Made by a program: the position numbers and the translations under genes. A model generated the notes under the pieces. The model ran no database searches, was not told where the DNA came from, and saw only the letters and a list, made by a program, of their open reading frames with translations. From JBBIRT01 sp037441725 (lineage in GTDB: Bacteria; Desulfobacterota; BSN033; UBA1163): a stretch of DNA of 25,839 nt. The DNA lies in the NCBI GenBank assembly GCA_037441725.1, contig JBBIRT010000033.1:1-25839 (forward strand), written 5' to 3'. This document shows, piece after piece, positions 1 through 7,680 of this stretch (position 1 is its first letter; the number at the start of each line of letters is the position of its first letter).

Positions 1-2097
1 GAGCCCAAGGAGGTCCTTGCCCCGAAGAGCTTTAAGGACCACCACTTATTTGAAGAATTTAAAAAGAGTTTTGAAAACGATTTGATTACCTATTTAGATA
101 TTCCAGAGATCAACACGGTCATTTCTTTTAACGAAAAGGAGAGGGATTCGATTATTCAGAAAGCTCCCTTGGCTGCCCAGGCTGTTGGGATGGTTCTCCA
201 TTATGCAGAAGAGAATCAGAAGAAGACGCTTTTCCACATCCGCCCCCTTTCTTTCTATCAGATTCAGGATTTTATGATCATCGACGAGGTGACCAAGAAG
301 AATTTGGAACTGAACCAATCTCTTTTTGAGCCAGGTAAAAAGGGTTCTCTTTTCTGGGTTCTGGACGAAACCATTACTCCAATGGGAAGCCGAACCTTAA
401 GGCAGTGGTTGAATTATCCATTAATTGACATTAAAACGATCGAAAACCGCCTGGAGGGAATTTCTGAACTAAAAGAGAAGAGGATTGAGAGAAAACAACT
501 CAGGGAGTGCTTAAAGGGAATTCAGGATATTGAGAGATTGATTTCACGGATATTCCTCGGGCATGCCAATGCCAGAGATCTCATCGGTTTAAAAAATTCT
601 ATTAAAGAGATTCCCAAACTCAAAACATGCCTTCTTGCCTTTGAGGCATCCATGATAGAAGAATTTGCCATCAAGATGGAGAGGTTTGATGAACTTTATC
701 AACTTATAGAATCTTCCATTATGGATGATCCGCCCCTCACGATAAAAGAAGGGGGGATTATCAAACCCAATTATGATAAGGAATTAGATGCCTTAAGAGG
801 GATCAGTCAGGAAGGGAAAAATTGGATCCTTCAATTGGAGGCCGAAGAAAGGAGGAAGACAGGTATTTCTTCTCTGAAGATCCGATACAATGAGGTTTTT
901 GGTTACTATATCGAAGTGACGAAGAGCAATCTTCACCTTGTCCCTGAACATTATATTAGAAAACAGACCTTGGTCAATGCAGAGCGGTTTATCACTCCTG
1001 AGCTCAAGGAGTTTGAAAACAAGGTCTTAGGAGCGCGAGAGGCCATCTGTCAATTGGAATATCGGCTCTTTGAAGAAATTCGGAAAAGGGTTTCGGATGA
1101 AACCCCGAGGCTCCAAAAAACATCCTCTGCCATTGCAGCGATTGACGTTTTGAGTGCCCTCTCAGAGGTTGCTGATCGCTATGATTATGTCCGCCCTGTT
1201 GTTGATGAGGGAGACGAGATTTTTATCCGGGATGGAAGGCATCCTGTTCTCGAAAGGATGGGCCTTGCAGAGAGATTTGTTCCAAATGACACTCAGATGA
1301 ATACCCGAGAGAAGCAGATCCTCATCATTACTGGTCCCAACATGGCAGGCAAATCGACCTATTTAAGGCAGGTGGCCCTTATCATTTTAATGGCTCAGAT
1401 GGGATCTTTTGTCCCTGCAAAGGAGGCAAAGATTGGGGTCGTGGATCGGATCTTCACCAGGATCGGTGCCCTCGATAATATCATGAGGGGACAAAGTACG
1501 TTCATGGTTGAGATGATGGAGACAGCCCGCATATTAAATCAGGCCACTTCGAGGAGCCTTGTTGTCTTGGATGAAATTGGGAGAGGGACCAGCACCTTTG
1601 ATGGATTGAGTATTGCGTGGGCAGTGGCTGAATACCTCCATGACCACCCTATGATCAGACCCAAAACCCTTTTTGCTACCCATTATCATGAATTGACTGA
1701 ATTGAGCCTTACAAAGGAGAGGGTGAAAAATTATAATGTCTTGGTAAAGGAGTGGGGTGGAGAGATCATCTTTCTGAGAAAGATTGTAGAAGGAGGCTCG
1801 AATCGAAGTTATGGGATTCAAGTAGCACGGTTGGCTGGTCTTCCATCAAAGGTGATTGATCGGGCCAAGGAGATACTTTCTAATTTGGAGAAGGGTGAAT
1901 TGGATGCAAAGGGAATGCCTAAGATTGCAAGAAGCAAGAGTTCGATTTTAAAACCCCAACCCCCTTTTCAACCCTCTCTTTTTACTCAGTCTGACCCCAT
2001 CCGTTCCGAGCTAAGGAAGATTAAAACTGAACATTTAACCCCTCTTGAGGCTTTGAATATCTTGGATGAATTGAAAAGAAAAGCCATGGAGGAGTAG
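1..2097 (+). CDS. mutS: DNA mismatch repair protein MutS (5' truncated by window edge)
   Basis: MutS recognises mismatched or looped DNA and recruits MutL in an ATP-dependent way. The frame is open from base 1, so the true start lies outside the window. The 698 visible codons correspond to a protein usually of about 850-880 residues, so the N-terminal mismatch-binding domain and part of the connector are missing. The Walker A motif GPNMAGKST is at 1333-1359. The Walker B/D-loop segment LDEIGRGTSTFDG starts near 1567 and is followed by the ATH-Y-HEL segment (about 1675-1695), all standard MutS ATPase features. The C-terminus (ELRKIKTEHLTPLEALNILDELK) is the usual MutS tail. An internal TTG at 82 could be taken as a start by a gene caller, but homology clearly extends upstream of it. 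pcm follows after 22 nt. Identity is secure. Confidence 0.97.
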   Translation, partial: EPKEVLAPKSFKDHHLFEEFKKSFENDLITYLDIPEINTVISFNEKERDSIIQKAPLAAQAVGMVLHYAEENQKKTLFHIRPLSFYQIQDFMIIDEVTKKNLELNQSLFEPGKKGSLFWVLDETITPMGSRTLRQWLNYPLIDIKTIENRLEGISELKEKRIERKQLRECLKGIQDIERLISRIFLGHANARDLIGLKNSIKEIPKLKTCLLAFEASMIEEFAIKMERFDELYQLIESSIMDDPPLTIKEGGIIKPNYDKELDALRGISQEGKNWILQLEAEERRKTGISSLKIRYNEVFGYYIEVTKSNLHLVPEHYIRKQTLVNAERFITPELKEFENKVLGAREAICQLEYRLFEEIRKRVSDETPRLQKTSSAIAAIDVLSALSEVADRYDYVRPVVDEGDEIFIRDGRHPVLERMGLAERFVPNDTQMNTREKQILIITGPNMAGKSTYLRQVALIILMAQMGSFVPAKEAKIGVVDRIFTRIGALDNIMRGQSTFMVEMMETARILNQATSRSLVVLDEIGRGTSTFDGLSIAWAVAEYLHDHPMIRPKTLFATHYHELTELSLTKERVKNYNVLVKEWGGEIIFLRKIVEGGSNRSYGIQVARLAGLPSKVIDRAKEILSNLEKGELDAKGMPKIARSKSSILKPQPPFQPSLFTQSDPIRSELRKIKTEHLTPLEALNILDELKRKAMEE

Positions 2098-2119
2098 TTC
2101 CTTAAGTTTTTCAATAGAA

Positions 2120-2767
2120 ATGATTGACTTCCAAAAGGCAAGATCAAAAATGGTTGAAGAGCAGATCGTCTCAAGAGGAATCAAAGATCCCATGTTAATT
2201 GAAGCGATGAGAAAGATTCCTCGCCACCTCTTTGTGGAGGAGGCCCTTCAAAGTCAAGCCTATGGAGATTTTCCCCTACCCATTGGAGAGAAGCAGACCA
2301 TTTCTCAACCTTATATGGTCGCCTTGATGACTGAGGCATTAAGATTAACCAAGAAGGAAAAAGTCTTAGAGATTGGGACAGGATCTGGATATCAAACCGC
2401 CATATTGGCTGAGTTGTCTGAAAAGGTATATTCCATTGAAAGGATTCGATCTCTTGCCCTTCGGGCAAGAAAACTCCTCTATGACTTGGGATATTATAAT
2501 ATCGAGATTAAAGTTTTTGATGGGACTTTTGGATGGATGGAAAAAAGTCCATTCGATGCCATCATCGTTACGGCTGGCTCTCCTGATATTCCAAAACCTT
2601 TGGTTGACCAGTTGGCTATTGGTGGAAGGTTAGTCATCCCTGTCGGAGATGCTTTGAGTCAGGATTTGTTTAGGGTGACCAAGACCGAGGAAGGATTAAT
2701 AAAGGAAGATTTGGGGGGATGTCGATTCGTTAAACTGATCGGGAAATACGGATGGGAAAAGGAATAA
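2120..2767 (+). CDS. pcm: Protein-L-isoaspartate O-methyltransferase
   Basis: This enzyme uses S-adenosylmethionine to methylate L-isoaspartyl residues in aged proteins, starting their repair to aspartate. At 215 residues it has the normal bacterial length. The SAM-binding motif VLEIGTGSGYQTAIL is in the first half. The N-terminal segment MVEEQIVSRGIKDPMLIEAM and the RHLFV motif are typical of the family, as is the IIVTAGSPDIPKPLVDQL segment with its GGRLVIPVG continuation. The ATG at 2120 gives a family-typical N-terminus although the Shine-Dalgarno sequence is weak, so translation may depend partly on coupling to mutS 22 nt upstream. In many proteobacteria pcm sits beside surE and rpoS; here its neighbours are mutS and tsaD. 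Confidence 0.95.
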   Translation: MIDFQKARSKMVEEQIVSRGIKDPMLIEAMRKIPRHLFVEEALQSQAYGDFPLPIGEKQTISQPYMVALMTEALRLTKKEKVLEIGTGSGYQTAILAELSEKVYSIERIRSLALRARKLLYDLGYYNIEIKVFDGTFGWMEKSPFDAIIVTAGSPDIPKPLVDQLAIGGRLVIPVGDALSQDLFRVTKTEEGLIKEDLGGCRFVKLIGKYGWEKE

Positions 2768-2783
2768 TAAAATAGGGGTAAAA

Positions 2784-3794
2784 ATGCTGGTTTTAGCTGT
2801 TGAAACCTCTTGCGATGATACTGGGGCTGCGGTGGTCATGGATGGAAGAAGGGTTCTATCCAATATTGTCTCCTCTCAAATTTCAATCCATCAACCATAT
2901 GGTGGGGTGGTTCCCGAGCTTGCCTCTCGAAGACATATTGAGTCCATTGTCCCCATCGTGGCGGAAGCATTAGGAAGGGCAGGGGTGACCCTCAAGGATA
3001 TCCAAGGGATTGCGGTCACTCAAGGACCAGGTTTGATCGGGTCTCTCTTGGTCGGCCTTTCTTTTGCAAAGTCTTTATCTTTTGCAACAGGATTACCTGT
3101 GGTGGGGGTGAATCACCTCGAAGCCCATCTTTCTGCCATTTTTCTCGAAGAGAAACCTCCCAAATTCCCTTTCCTTGGGTTGGTGGTTTCAGGGGGACAC
3201 ACCTCCCTTTTCAGAATGGATGGATTTGGAAGATATAGACGAATAGGAGAGACTCGTGACGATGCTGCTGGAGAGGCCTTCGATAAGGTAGCCAAACTCT
3301 TAGGGTTAGGCTATCCGGGAGGGCCGATCATAGATGAACTCTCAAAGAAGGGGAATCCAAAGGCAATTCGATTCCCAAGGCCTGTCCTTTCGAAAGATTC
3401 ATTTGACTTTAGTTTCAGCGGACTAAAGACAGCTGTGGTCAATTATGTGAGAGCCCACCCCCAACCCTCAGGAGGTTTTTCAGAAGGGATGATCAAAGAC
3501 ATTGTTTCAAGTTTCCAAGAGGCTATAGTTGAAGTATTGGTGAGAAAGTCGATTCAAGCCGCTCAATCGCATGGTCTAAAGAGGATCGTCCTCTCTGGTG
3601 GAGTGGCTGCCAATCAACGTCTTCGAGAGAGGATCATTGAAGAATCCTTAGAGGAGAAATTGAGAGTCTATCTTCCTTCTCCCTTTCTCTGCACGGATAA
3701 TGCAGCGATGGTCGGGGTGGTGGGATATGAATATTTAAAAAGGGGAATACGATCCCCCTTAACGCTAAATGCCTTTTCAAACCTTTCTCTTTGA
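2784..3794 (+). CDS. tsaD: tRNA N6-threonylcarbamoyladenosine transferase TsaD
   Basis: TsaD (formerly Gcp/YgjD) transfers the threonylcarbamoyl group to A37 of ANN-decoding tRNAs, together with TsaB, TsaE and TsaC. The 336-residue length is normal. The ASKHA-fold start MLVLAVETSCDDTG is diagnostic. The metal ligands H111 and H115 lie in NHLEAH, VSGGHT is at about residues 135-140, the family block DDAAGEAFDKVAKLLGLGYPGGP follows, and the second phosphate-type segment is LSGGVAANQRLR. The ATG at 2784 has AGGGG a few bases upstream and lies 16 nt after pcm. rsmA begins 22 nt downstream, so both RNA-modification genes are probably co-transcribed. Confidence 0.97.
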   Translation: MLVLAVETSCDDTGAAVVMDGRRVLSNIVSSQISIHQPYGGVVPELASRRHIESIVPIVAEALGRAGVTLKDIQGIAVTQGPGLIGSLLVGLSFAKSLSFATGLPVVGVNHLEAHLSAIFLEEKPPKFPFLGLVVSGGHTSLFRMDGFGRYRRIGETRDDAAGEAFDKVAKLLGLGYPGGPIIDELSKKGNPKAIRFPRPVLSKDSFDFSFSGLKTAVVNYVRAHPQPSGGFSEGMIKDIVSSFQEAIVEVLVRKSIQAAQSHGLKRIVLSGGVAANQRLRERIIEESLEEKLRVYLPSPFLCTDNAAMVGVVGYEYLKRGIRSPLTLNAFSNLSL

Positions 3795-3816
3795 TCTCCA
3801 AGTGAGATACGCTCGA

Positions 3817-4656
3817 ATGACTTCCATCCGAAAAGAATTGAAGGAATATGGTTTACTCCTCAAAAAGGGACTCGGTCAGAATCTCCTCATCGATCGGAAT
3901 ATAATGGAGAAAGTGGTTCGGACCGCACAGGTCGAAAAGGGAGATATTGTTCTGGAGGTTGGTCCTGGACTGGGAGAGATGACCCTTGCCCTCGCTCAAA
4001 GGGCAAAGCAGGTCATTGCCATCGAGATCGATTCCCGAATGGTGGAGATCTTGAGGGAAAAGCTGAGAGGCCATTCAAATATCGAAGTGATCAAGAAGGA
4101 TATTTTAAAAGTTGACTTTAGAGAATTGATCAGGGGAGAGGATGGTCCTATCAAGGTGGTTTCTAATTTACCCTACCAGATCTCAACGCCTCTCCTGTTT
4201 CGTTTTATTGAATCAAGGGAGATCTTTTCTACACTCACCCTCATGCTTCAAAGAGAGGTGGCAGAGAGGATACAGGCCTCCCCAGGGGGAAAAGAGTATG
4301 GGCCGCTATCCATTTTTATCCAAATATTTTTAAATATTTCAACCTGTTTCCGAATTCATCCATCTGCCTTCTTCCCCCCTCCAAAAGTGGAATCAGCCGT
4401 CGTTCGCCTGATCTGGAAAGAGAGGCCAATGATCGATATCAGTCATGAGAAATGGTTTAAAACGATTGTAAGAGCCTGTTTTCGTTATCGAAGAAAGACC
4501 ATTGCCAATGCCCTGAAGAACGCAGAGATTTCTGACTCCGAGGCTATTGAAATCGCATTGGAAAAAACCGGAATTGACCCTCAGAGGAGGCCTGAAACCC
4601 TTACCATTCAGGAGTATATCAAGCTTGCAGAAAACTTAAAGGATGATTATTTTTAA
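3817..4656 (+). CDS. rsmA: 16S rRNA (A1518/A1519) dimethyltransferase RsmA/KsgA
   Basis: RsmA dimethylates two adjacent adenines in helix 45 near the 3' end of 16S rRNA, late in 30S assembly. The SAM-binding motif VLEVGPGLGEMTLAL and the catalytic NLPYQIST motif (about 4162) are both present. So is the KKGLGQNLLID start block, and the PPPKVESAVVRL segment is intact. I chose the ATG at 3817, giving 279 residues. It has AAGTGAG about 10 nt upstream and lies 22 nt after tsaD. An in-frame ATG at 3769 would overlap tsaD and add 16 residues with no family resemblance and no Shine-Dalgarno sequence. clpB begins 32 nt after the stop. Confidence 0.95.
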   Translation: MTSIRKELKEYGLLLKKGLGQNLLIDRNIMEKVVRTAQVEKGDIVLEVGPGLGEMTLALAQRAKQVIAIEIDSRMVEILREKLRGHSNIEVIKKDILKVDFRELIRGEDGPIKVVSNLPYQISTPLLFRFIESREIFSTLTLMLQREVAERIQASPGGKEYGPLSIFIQIFLNISTCFRIHPSAFFPPPKVESAVVRLIWKERPMIDISHEKWFKTIVRACFRYRRKTIANALKNAEISDSEAIEIALEKTGIDPQRRPETLTIQEYIKLAENLKDDYF

Positions 4657-4688
4657 CATAAAAATAATGATCCAAGGGGTGCAAAACC

Positions 4689-7280
4689 ATGAATATCGAT
4701 AAATTCACCTTGAAGGCCCAAGAGGCCTTACAAGAAGCCAAATCCATTGCAGAAAGGAAACACCATCAACAGATTGATGTGGAACACCTTTTATTGGCTC
4801 TCCTTGAGCAGAAGGAGGGGATCGTTATCCCCATCCTTCAGAAATTGGGAGCCAACCCAGATTTAATCCTTTCTCAGGTAGAGAATGAATTAAATCGATT
4901 CCCTCAGGTCACTGGGAGAGGAGCTGGGCAGGTTTATCTTTCCCCTCGACTCAACGAATTGTTCAACATGGCAGGGAAAGAAGCAGAGAGATTGATGGAT
5001 GAATATATCTCTACAGAACATCTTCTTATAGCCATTGCAGAGGAGAAACAGGCTCCAGCTTCACAAATCCTATTTAGAAATGGAGTAAACCGGGATGCGA
5101 TCTTCAGGGTTCTTCAGGAGATTCGTGGACCGCATCGTGTGACGGATCAAAATCCAGAAGAGAAGTATCAGGCTTTAAAGCGGTATAGCAGGGATCTCAC
5201 CGAAGAGGCGAGAAAGGGAAAATTGGATCCAGTGATTGGTCGAGACGACGAGATTCGAAGGGTGATCCAGGTTCTTTCCAGGAGGACGAAGAACAATCCG
5301 GTTTTGATTGGAGAGCCAGGAGTTGGGAAAACGGCCATTGTGGAAGGGCTGGCTCAAAGAATCGTAAAGGGAGATGTACCCGAGACCTTAAAGAATAAGA
5401 AGTTAGTTGCCCTTGATCTTGGGGCCTTGATTGCAGGGGCTAAATTTAGAGGGGAATTTGAAGACCGTTTAAAAGCGGTGCTAAAAGAGATTTCAAATGC
5501 CGCTGGCAACATCATCCTCTTCATCGATGAACTCCATACTTTAGTAGGGGCTGGAGCGGCTGAAGGGGCGATTGATGCCTCCAATATGTTAAAACCTGCC
5601 CTGGCTCGTGGGGAACTTCGATGTGTGGGGGCTACCACCCTAAATGAATATCGAAAGTATGTAGAAAAGGACGCTGCTCTGGAGCGGAGATTTCAACCGG
5701 TTTATGTCAGTCAACCATCGGTTGAGGATACGATTGCCATATTACGAGGGCTAAAGGAGCGTTATGAGGTCCATCATGGGGTGAAGATCAAGGATTCAGC
5801 CATCATTGCGGCTGCCATGCTTTCTCATCGTTATATCTCAGATCGTTTCCTACCCGATAAGGCCGTTGATTTGATTGATGAGGCGGCTTCAAGGTTGAGG
5901 ATTGAAATCGATAGTGTTCCTATGGAGATTGATGAAGTCCAACGCAAGATCATGCAGTTGGAGATTCAACGCCAGGCTTTAAAGAAGGAGAAGGATAAAG
6001 CCTCTCTTGAACAACTAAGGAAATTGGAGAAAGAACTTGCTGATTTGAAAGAACAGGTTGGAGAAAAGAAGGTCCAATGGGAAAATGAGAAGAAAGCCAT
6101 TTCGAAGATTCGCGAGATCAAGGAGAGGATTGAAAATACTCGACAGATGATGAAGGAGGCTGAACGTGAATTGAACTATACCAGATTGGCTGAGCTCCAA
6201 TATGGTGAGATGACCCATCTTGAAAAGGAGTTAAAACAGGAGGAGGAGAAGCTGGCATTGCTTCAGAAAGAGGGAAAGATGCTCAAGGAGGAAGTTGATG
6301 AAGAAGATGTGGCTGAGGTTGTTTCCAAGTGGACAGGGATTCCAGTTTCAAAGATGCTGGAAGGAGAAGTGGAAAAACTGATCCACATGGAGGAGAGGCT
6401 TAAAAAGAGGGTTGTGGGTCAGGAGGATGCCATCATTGCAGTTTCCAATGCTGTAAGAAGAGCAAGAGCGGGGTTGCAGGATCCAAATCGTCCAATTGGT
6501 TCATTTATTTTTATGGGGCCTACCGGTGTAGGAAAAACAGAACTTGCGCGAGCCTTGGCTGAATTTCTTTTCGATGATGAACAGGCCATGGTTAGAGTCG
6601 ACATGTCTGAATATATGGAGAAACACTCTGTGGCTCGATTGATTGGAGCTCCACCAGGATATATAGGATATGAAGAAGGTGGATATCTCACCGAAGCGGT
6701 TCGGAGAAGACCCTACTCCATTGTCCTAATGGACGAGATTGAGAAGGCCCATCCAGAGGTGTTCAATATCCTGCTTCAAATTCTTGATGATGGAAGGCTT
6801 ACAGATGGTCATGGTCGTACGGTTGATTTTAAGAATACAGTGGTCATCATGACCTCAAACATTGGAAGTCAATGGATTACGGATTTGGGCAGTAAAGACT
6901 ATGAGGAAATGAAGCGCCGGGTCATGGATGCGGTCAAGGCCCATTTTAAACCAGAATTCTTAAATCGGATCGATGAATTGATTATTTTTCACAGTCTTGG
7001 GATATCTGAGATCAAGGCTATTGTTGAGATTCAAATTGAGAAACTTGAAAAACGTCTCTCAGAGAAACGAATAAGACTTGAGATGACCGAGAAAGCTAAA
7101 GAGTGGTTAGCTCGAGAAGGGTTTGATCAAGCCTACGGGGCTCGACCTTTAAAACGAGTGATCCAAAAAGAGATTCAGGATAAACTGGCTATGAAGATAC
7201 TGGAGGGAAAATTTAAAGAGGGCAGTACCGTAAGAGTCGATGTAGATGAGAGGAAAGGTGAAGTGGTTTTCAGGGAATAA
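4689..7280 (+). CDS. clpB: ATP-dependent disaggregase ClpB (Hsp104 family)
   Basis: ClpB is a hexameric AAA+ chaperone that threads aggregated proteins through its pore, together with DnaK. The 863-residue length is typical. Order of parts: a Clp-N repeat domain (about 1-145), AAA-1 with Walker A G208EPGVGKT215 and Walker B near FIDELHTL, a coiled-coil middle domain (about 410-525, rich in K/E/L/Q) that distinguishes ClpB from ClpA and ClpC, then AAA-2 with Walker A G610PTGVGKT617 and Walker B VLMDEIEKAH, and a D2-small domain. The pore-loop GYIGYEEGG segment is present. The ATG at 4689 is preceded by AAGGGG. No sigma-32 or HrcA/CIRCE element is visible in the 32-nt gap before it, so expression probably comes with the upstream genes or from an internal promoter. 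Confidence 0.98.
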   Translation: MNIDKFTLKAQEALQEAKSIAERKHHQQIDVEHLLLALLEQKEGIVIPILQKLGANPDLILSQVENELNRFPQVTGRGAGQVYLSPRLNELFNMAGKEAERLMDEYISTEHLLIAIAEEKQAPASQILFRNGVNRDAIFRVLQEIRGPHRVTDQNPEEKYQALKRYSRDLTEEARKGKLDPVIGRDDEIRRVIQVLSRRTKNNPVLIGEPGVGKTAIVEGLAQRIVKGDVPETLKNKKLVALDLGALIAGAKFRGEFEDRLKAVLKEISNAAGNIILFIDELHTLVGAGAAEGAIDASNMLKPALARGELRCVGATTLNEYRKYVEKDAALERRFQPVYVSQPSVEDTIAILRGLKERYEVHHGVKIKDSAIIAAAMLSHRYISDRFLPDKAVDLIDEAASRLRIEIDSVPMEIDEVQRKIMQLEIQRQALKKEKDKASLEQLRKLEKELADLKEQVGEKKVQWENEKKAISKIREIKERIENTRQMMKEAERELNYTRLAELQYGEMTHLEKELKQEEEKLALLQKEGKMLKEEVDEEDVAEVVSKWTGIPVSKMLEGEVEKLIHMEERLKKRVVGQEDAIIAVSNAVRRARAGLQDPNRPIGSFIFMGPTGVGKTELARALAEFLFDDEQAMVRVDMSEYMEKHSVARLIGAPPGYIGYEEGGYLTEAVRRRPYSIVLMDEIEKAHPEVFNILLQILDDGRLTDGHGRTVDFKNTVVIMTSNIGSQWITDLGSKDYEEMKRRVMDAVKAHFKPEFLNRIDELIIFHSLGISEIKAIVEIQIEKLEKRLSEKRIRLEMTEKAKEWLAREGFDQAYGARPLKRVIQKEIQDKLAMKILEGKFKEGSTVRVDVDERKGEVVFRE

Positions 7281-7301
7281 AGCCGTAACCTAAGAATTTC
7301 C

Positions 7302-7330
7302 TTGACAATATTTAAAAAACCTGTTATTCA
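7302..7330 (+). promoter_or_regulatory. Candidate sigma-70 promoter for tRNA-Val
   Basis: A perfect -35 hexamer TTGACA at 7302-7307 is followed, after 17 bp, by a weak -10 TATTCA at 7325-7330. Transcription would begin near 7337, about 47 nt before the tRNA. The -35 match and spacing are good, but the -10 matches only its first three positions, so this is a moderate call. It could also serve thrS downstream by read-through. Confidence 0.45.
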
Positions 7331-7383
7331 TACAACGTTTTTTAAAATTGGTTCAATGTTCTTAAAAGGCAGAAAATATTAAT

Positions 7384-7458
7384 AGGCACGTAGCTCAGGG
7401 GGAGAGCGCTACCTTGACGCGGTAGAAGTCTGGGGTTCAAATCCCCACGTGCCTACCA
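7384..7458 (+). tRNA. tRNA-Val (anticodon GAC)
   Basis: A full cloverleaf can be drawn. The acceptor stem AGGCACG pairs with CGTGCCT (7448-7454), followed by the discriminator A and an encoded CCA (7456-7458). The D stem is GCTC/GAGC, the anticodon stem CTACC/GGTAG, the anticodon loop TTGACGC with GAC at 7416-7418, and the T stem TGGGG/CCCCA with loop TTCAAAT. GAC reads GUC and GUU valine codons. The gene stands alone between clpB and thrS. Confidence 0.97.
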
Positions 7459-7466
7459 TGAAAACT

Positions 7467-7564
7467 ATTGGAATAATGGAATTTTAGAATAATTAATGAA
7501 TCAAAAAAATAAAGAGAACCGATTCTTATTCTAAGGTTTCGATATTCCATTCGCTTATTCCAAT
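7467..7564. repeat. Long imperfect inverted repeat after tRNA-Val
   Basis: ATTGGAATAATGGAAT (7467-7482) is mirrored by 7544-7564, which is its reverse complement with a 3-nt CGC insertion plus small register changes. Further in, TTAGAATAA (7484-7492) pairs with TTATTCTAA (7526-7534), and GAATC (7498-7502) pairs with GATTC (7521-7525). The arms could form a cruciform or an RNA stem of about 98 nt. It lies 8 nt after the tRNA and may act as its terminator or processing signal. A decayed MITE-like element is an alternative. No long T run follows, and function is unknown. Confidence 0.55.
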
Positions 7565-7615
7565 CTGAGAGAAGTGAAATATTCTATTGGAAAATCTGAC
7601 CCTTAGCTCATTATC

Positions 7616-7662
7616 ATGGAAGAGGCATCATTCAGATAGATTATGAATGATGCCTCTTCCAT
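7616..7662 (+). promoter_or_regulatory. Perfect 19-bp hairpin in the thrS leader
   Basis: The arms at 7616-7634 and 7644-7662 are exact reverse complements over 19 bp, with a 9-nt loop GATAGATTA. The stem ends 18 nt before the thrS ATG. No T run follows, so a simple intrinsic terminator is unlikely. No T-box consensus is present. Its position suggests control of thrS translation or mRNA stability, for example ThrRS autoregulation, but that is inference. An intergenic palindromic repeat is an alternative. Confidence 0.7.
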
Positions 7663-7680
7663 ATCAATCCCAATGAAAAG

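Noticed and set aside
3769..3816. A longer RsmA starting inside tsaD
   Set aside because: The extra 16 residues show no family resemblance and there is no ribosome binding site; ATG 3817 has one.
5354..5638. Reverse-strand open frames inside clpB and similar ones across the window
   Set aside because: They lie wholly inside strongly supported + strand genes, have no ribosome binding sites and no recognisable domains.
7587..7617. A sigma-70 promoter for thrS (TTGGAA and TATCAT)
   Set aside because: The -10-like TATCAT is good but the spacer is 19 bp and the -35 poor; the start point would fall inside the hairpin arm.
7459..7680. A T-box riboswitch ahead of thrS
   Set aside because: The conserved T-box sequence (AGGGTGG-ACCGCG type) and an antiterminator/terminator pair are absent; only the 19-bp hairpin and the long inverted repeat are seen.
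7384..7680. A tRNA-associated integration site (att) at tRNA-Val
   Set aside because: No integrase, no direct repeat of the tRNA 3' end and no cargo genes; thrS follows directly.
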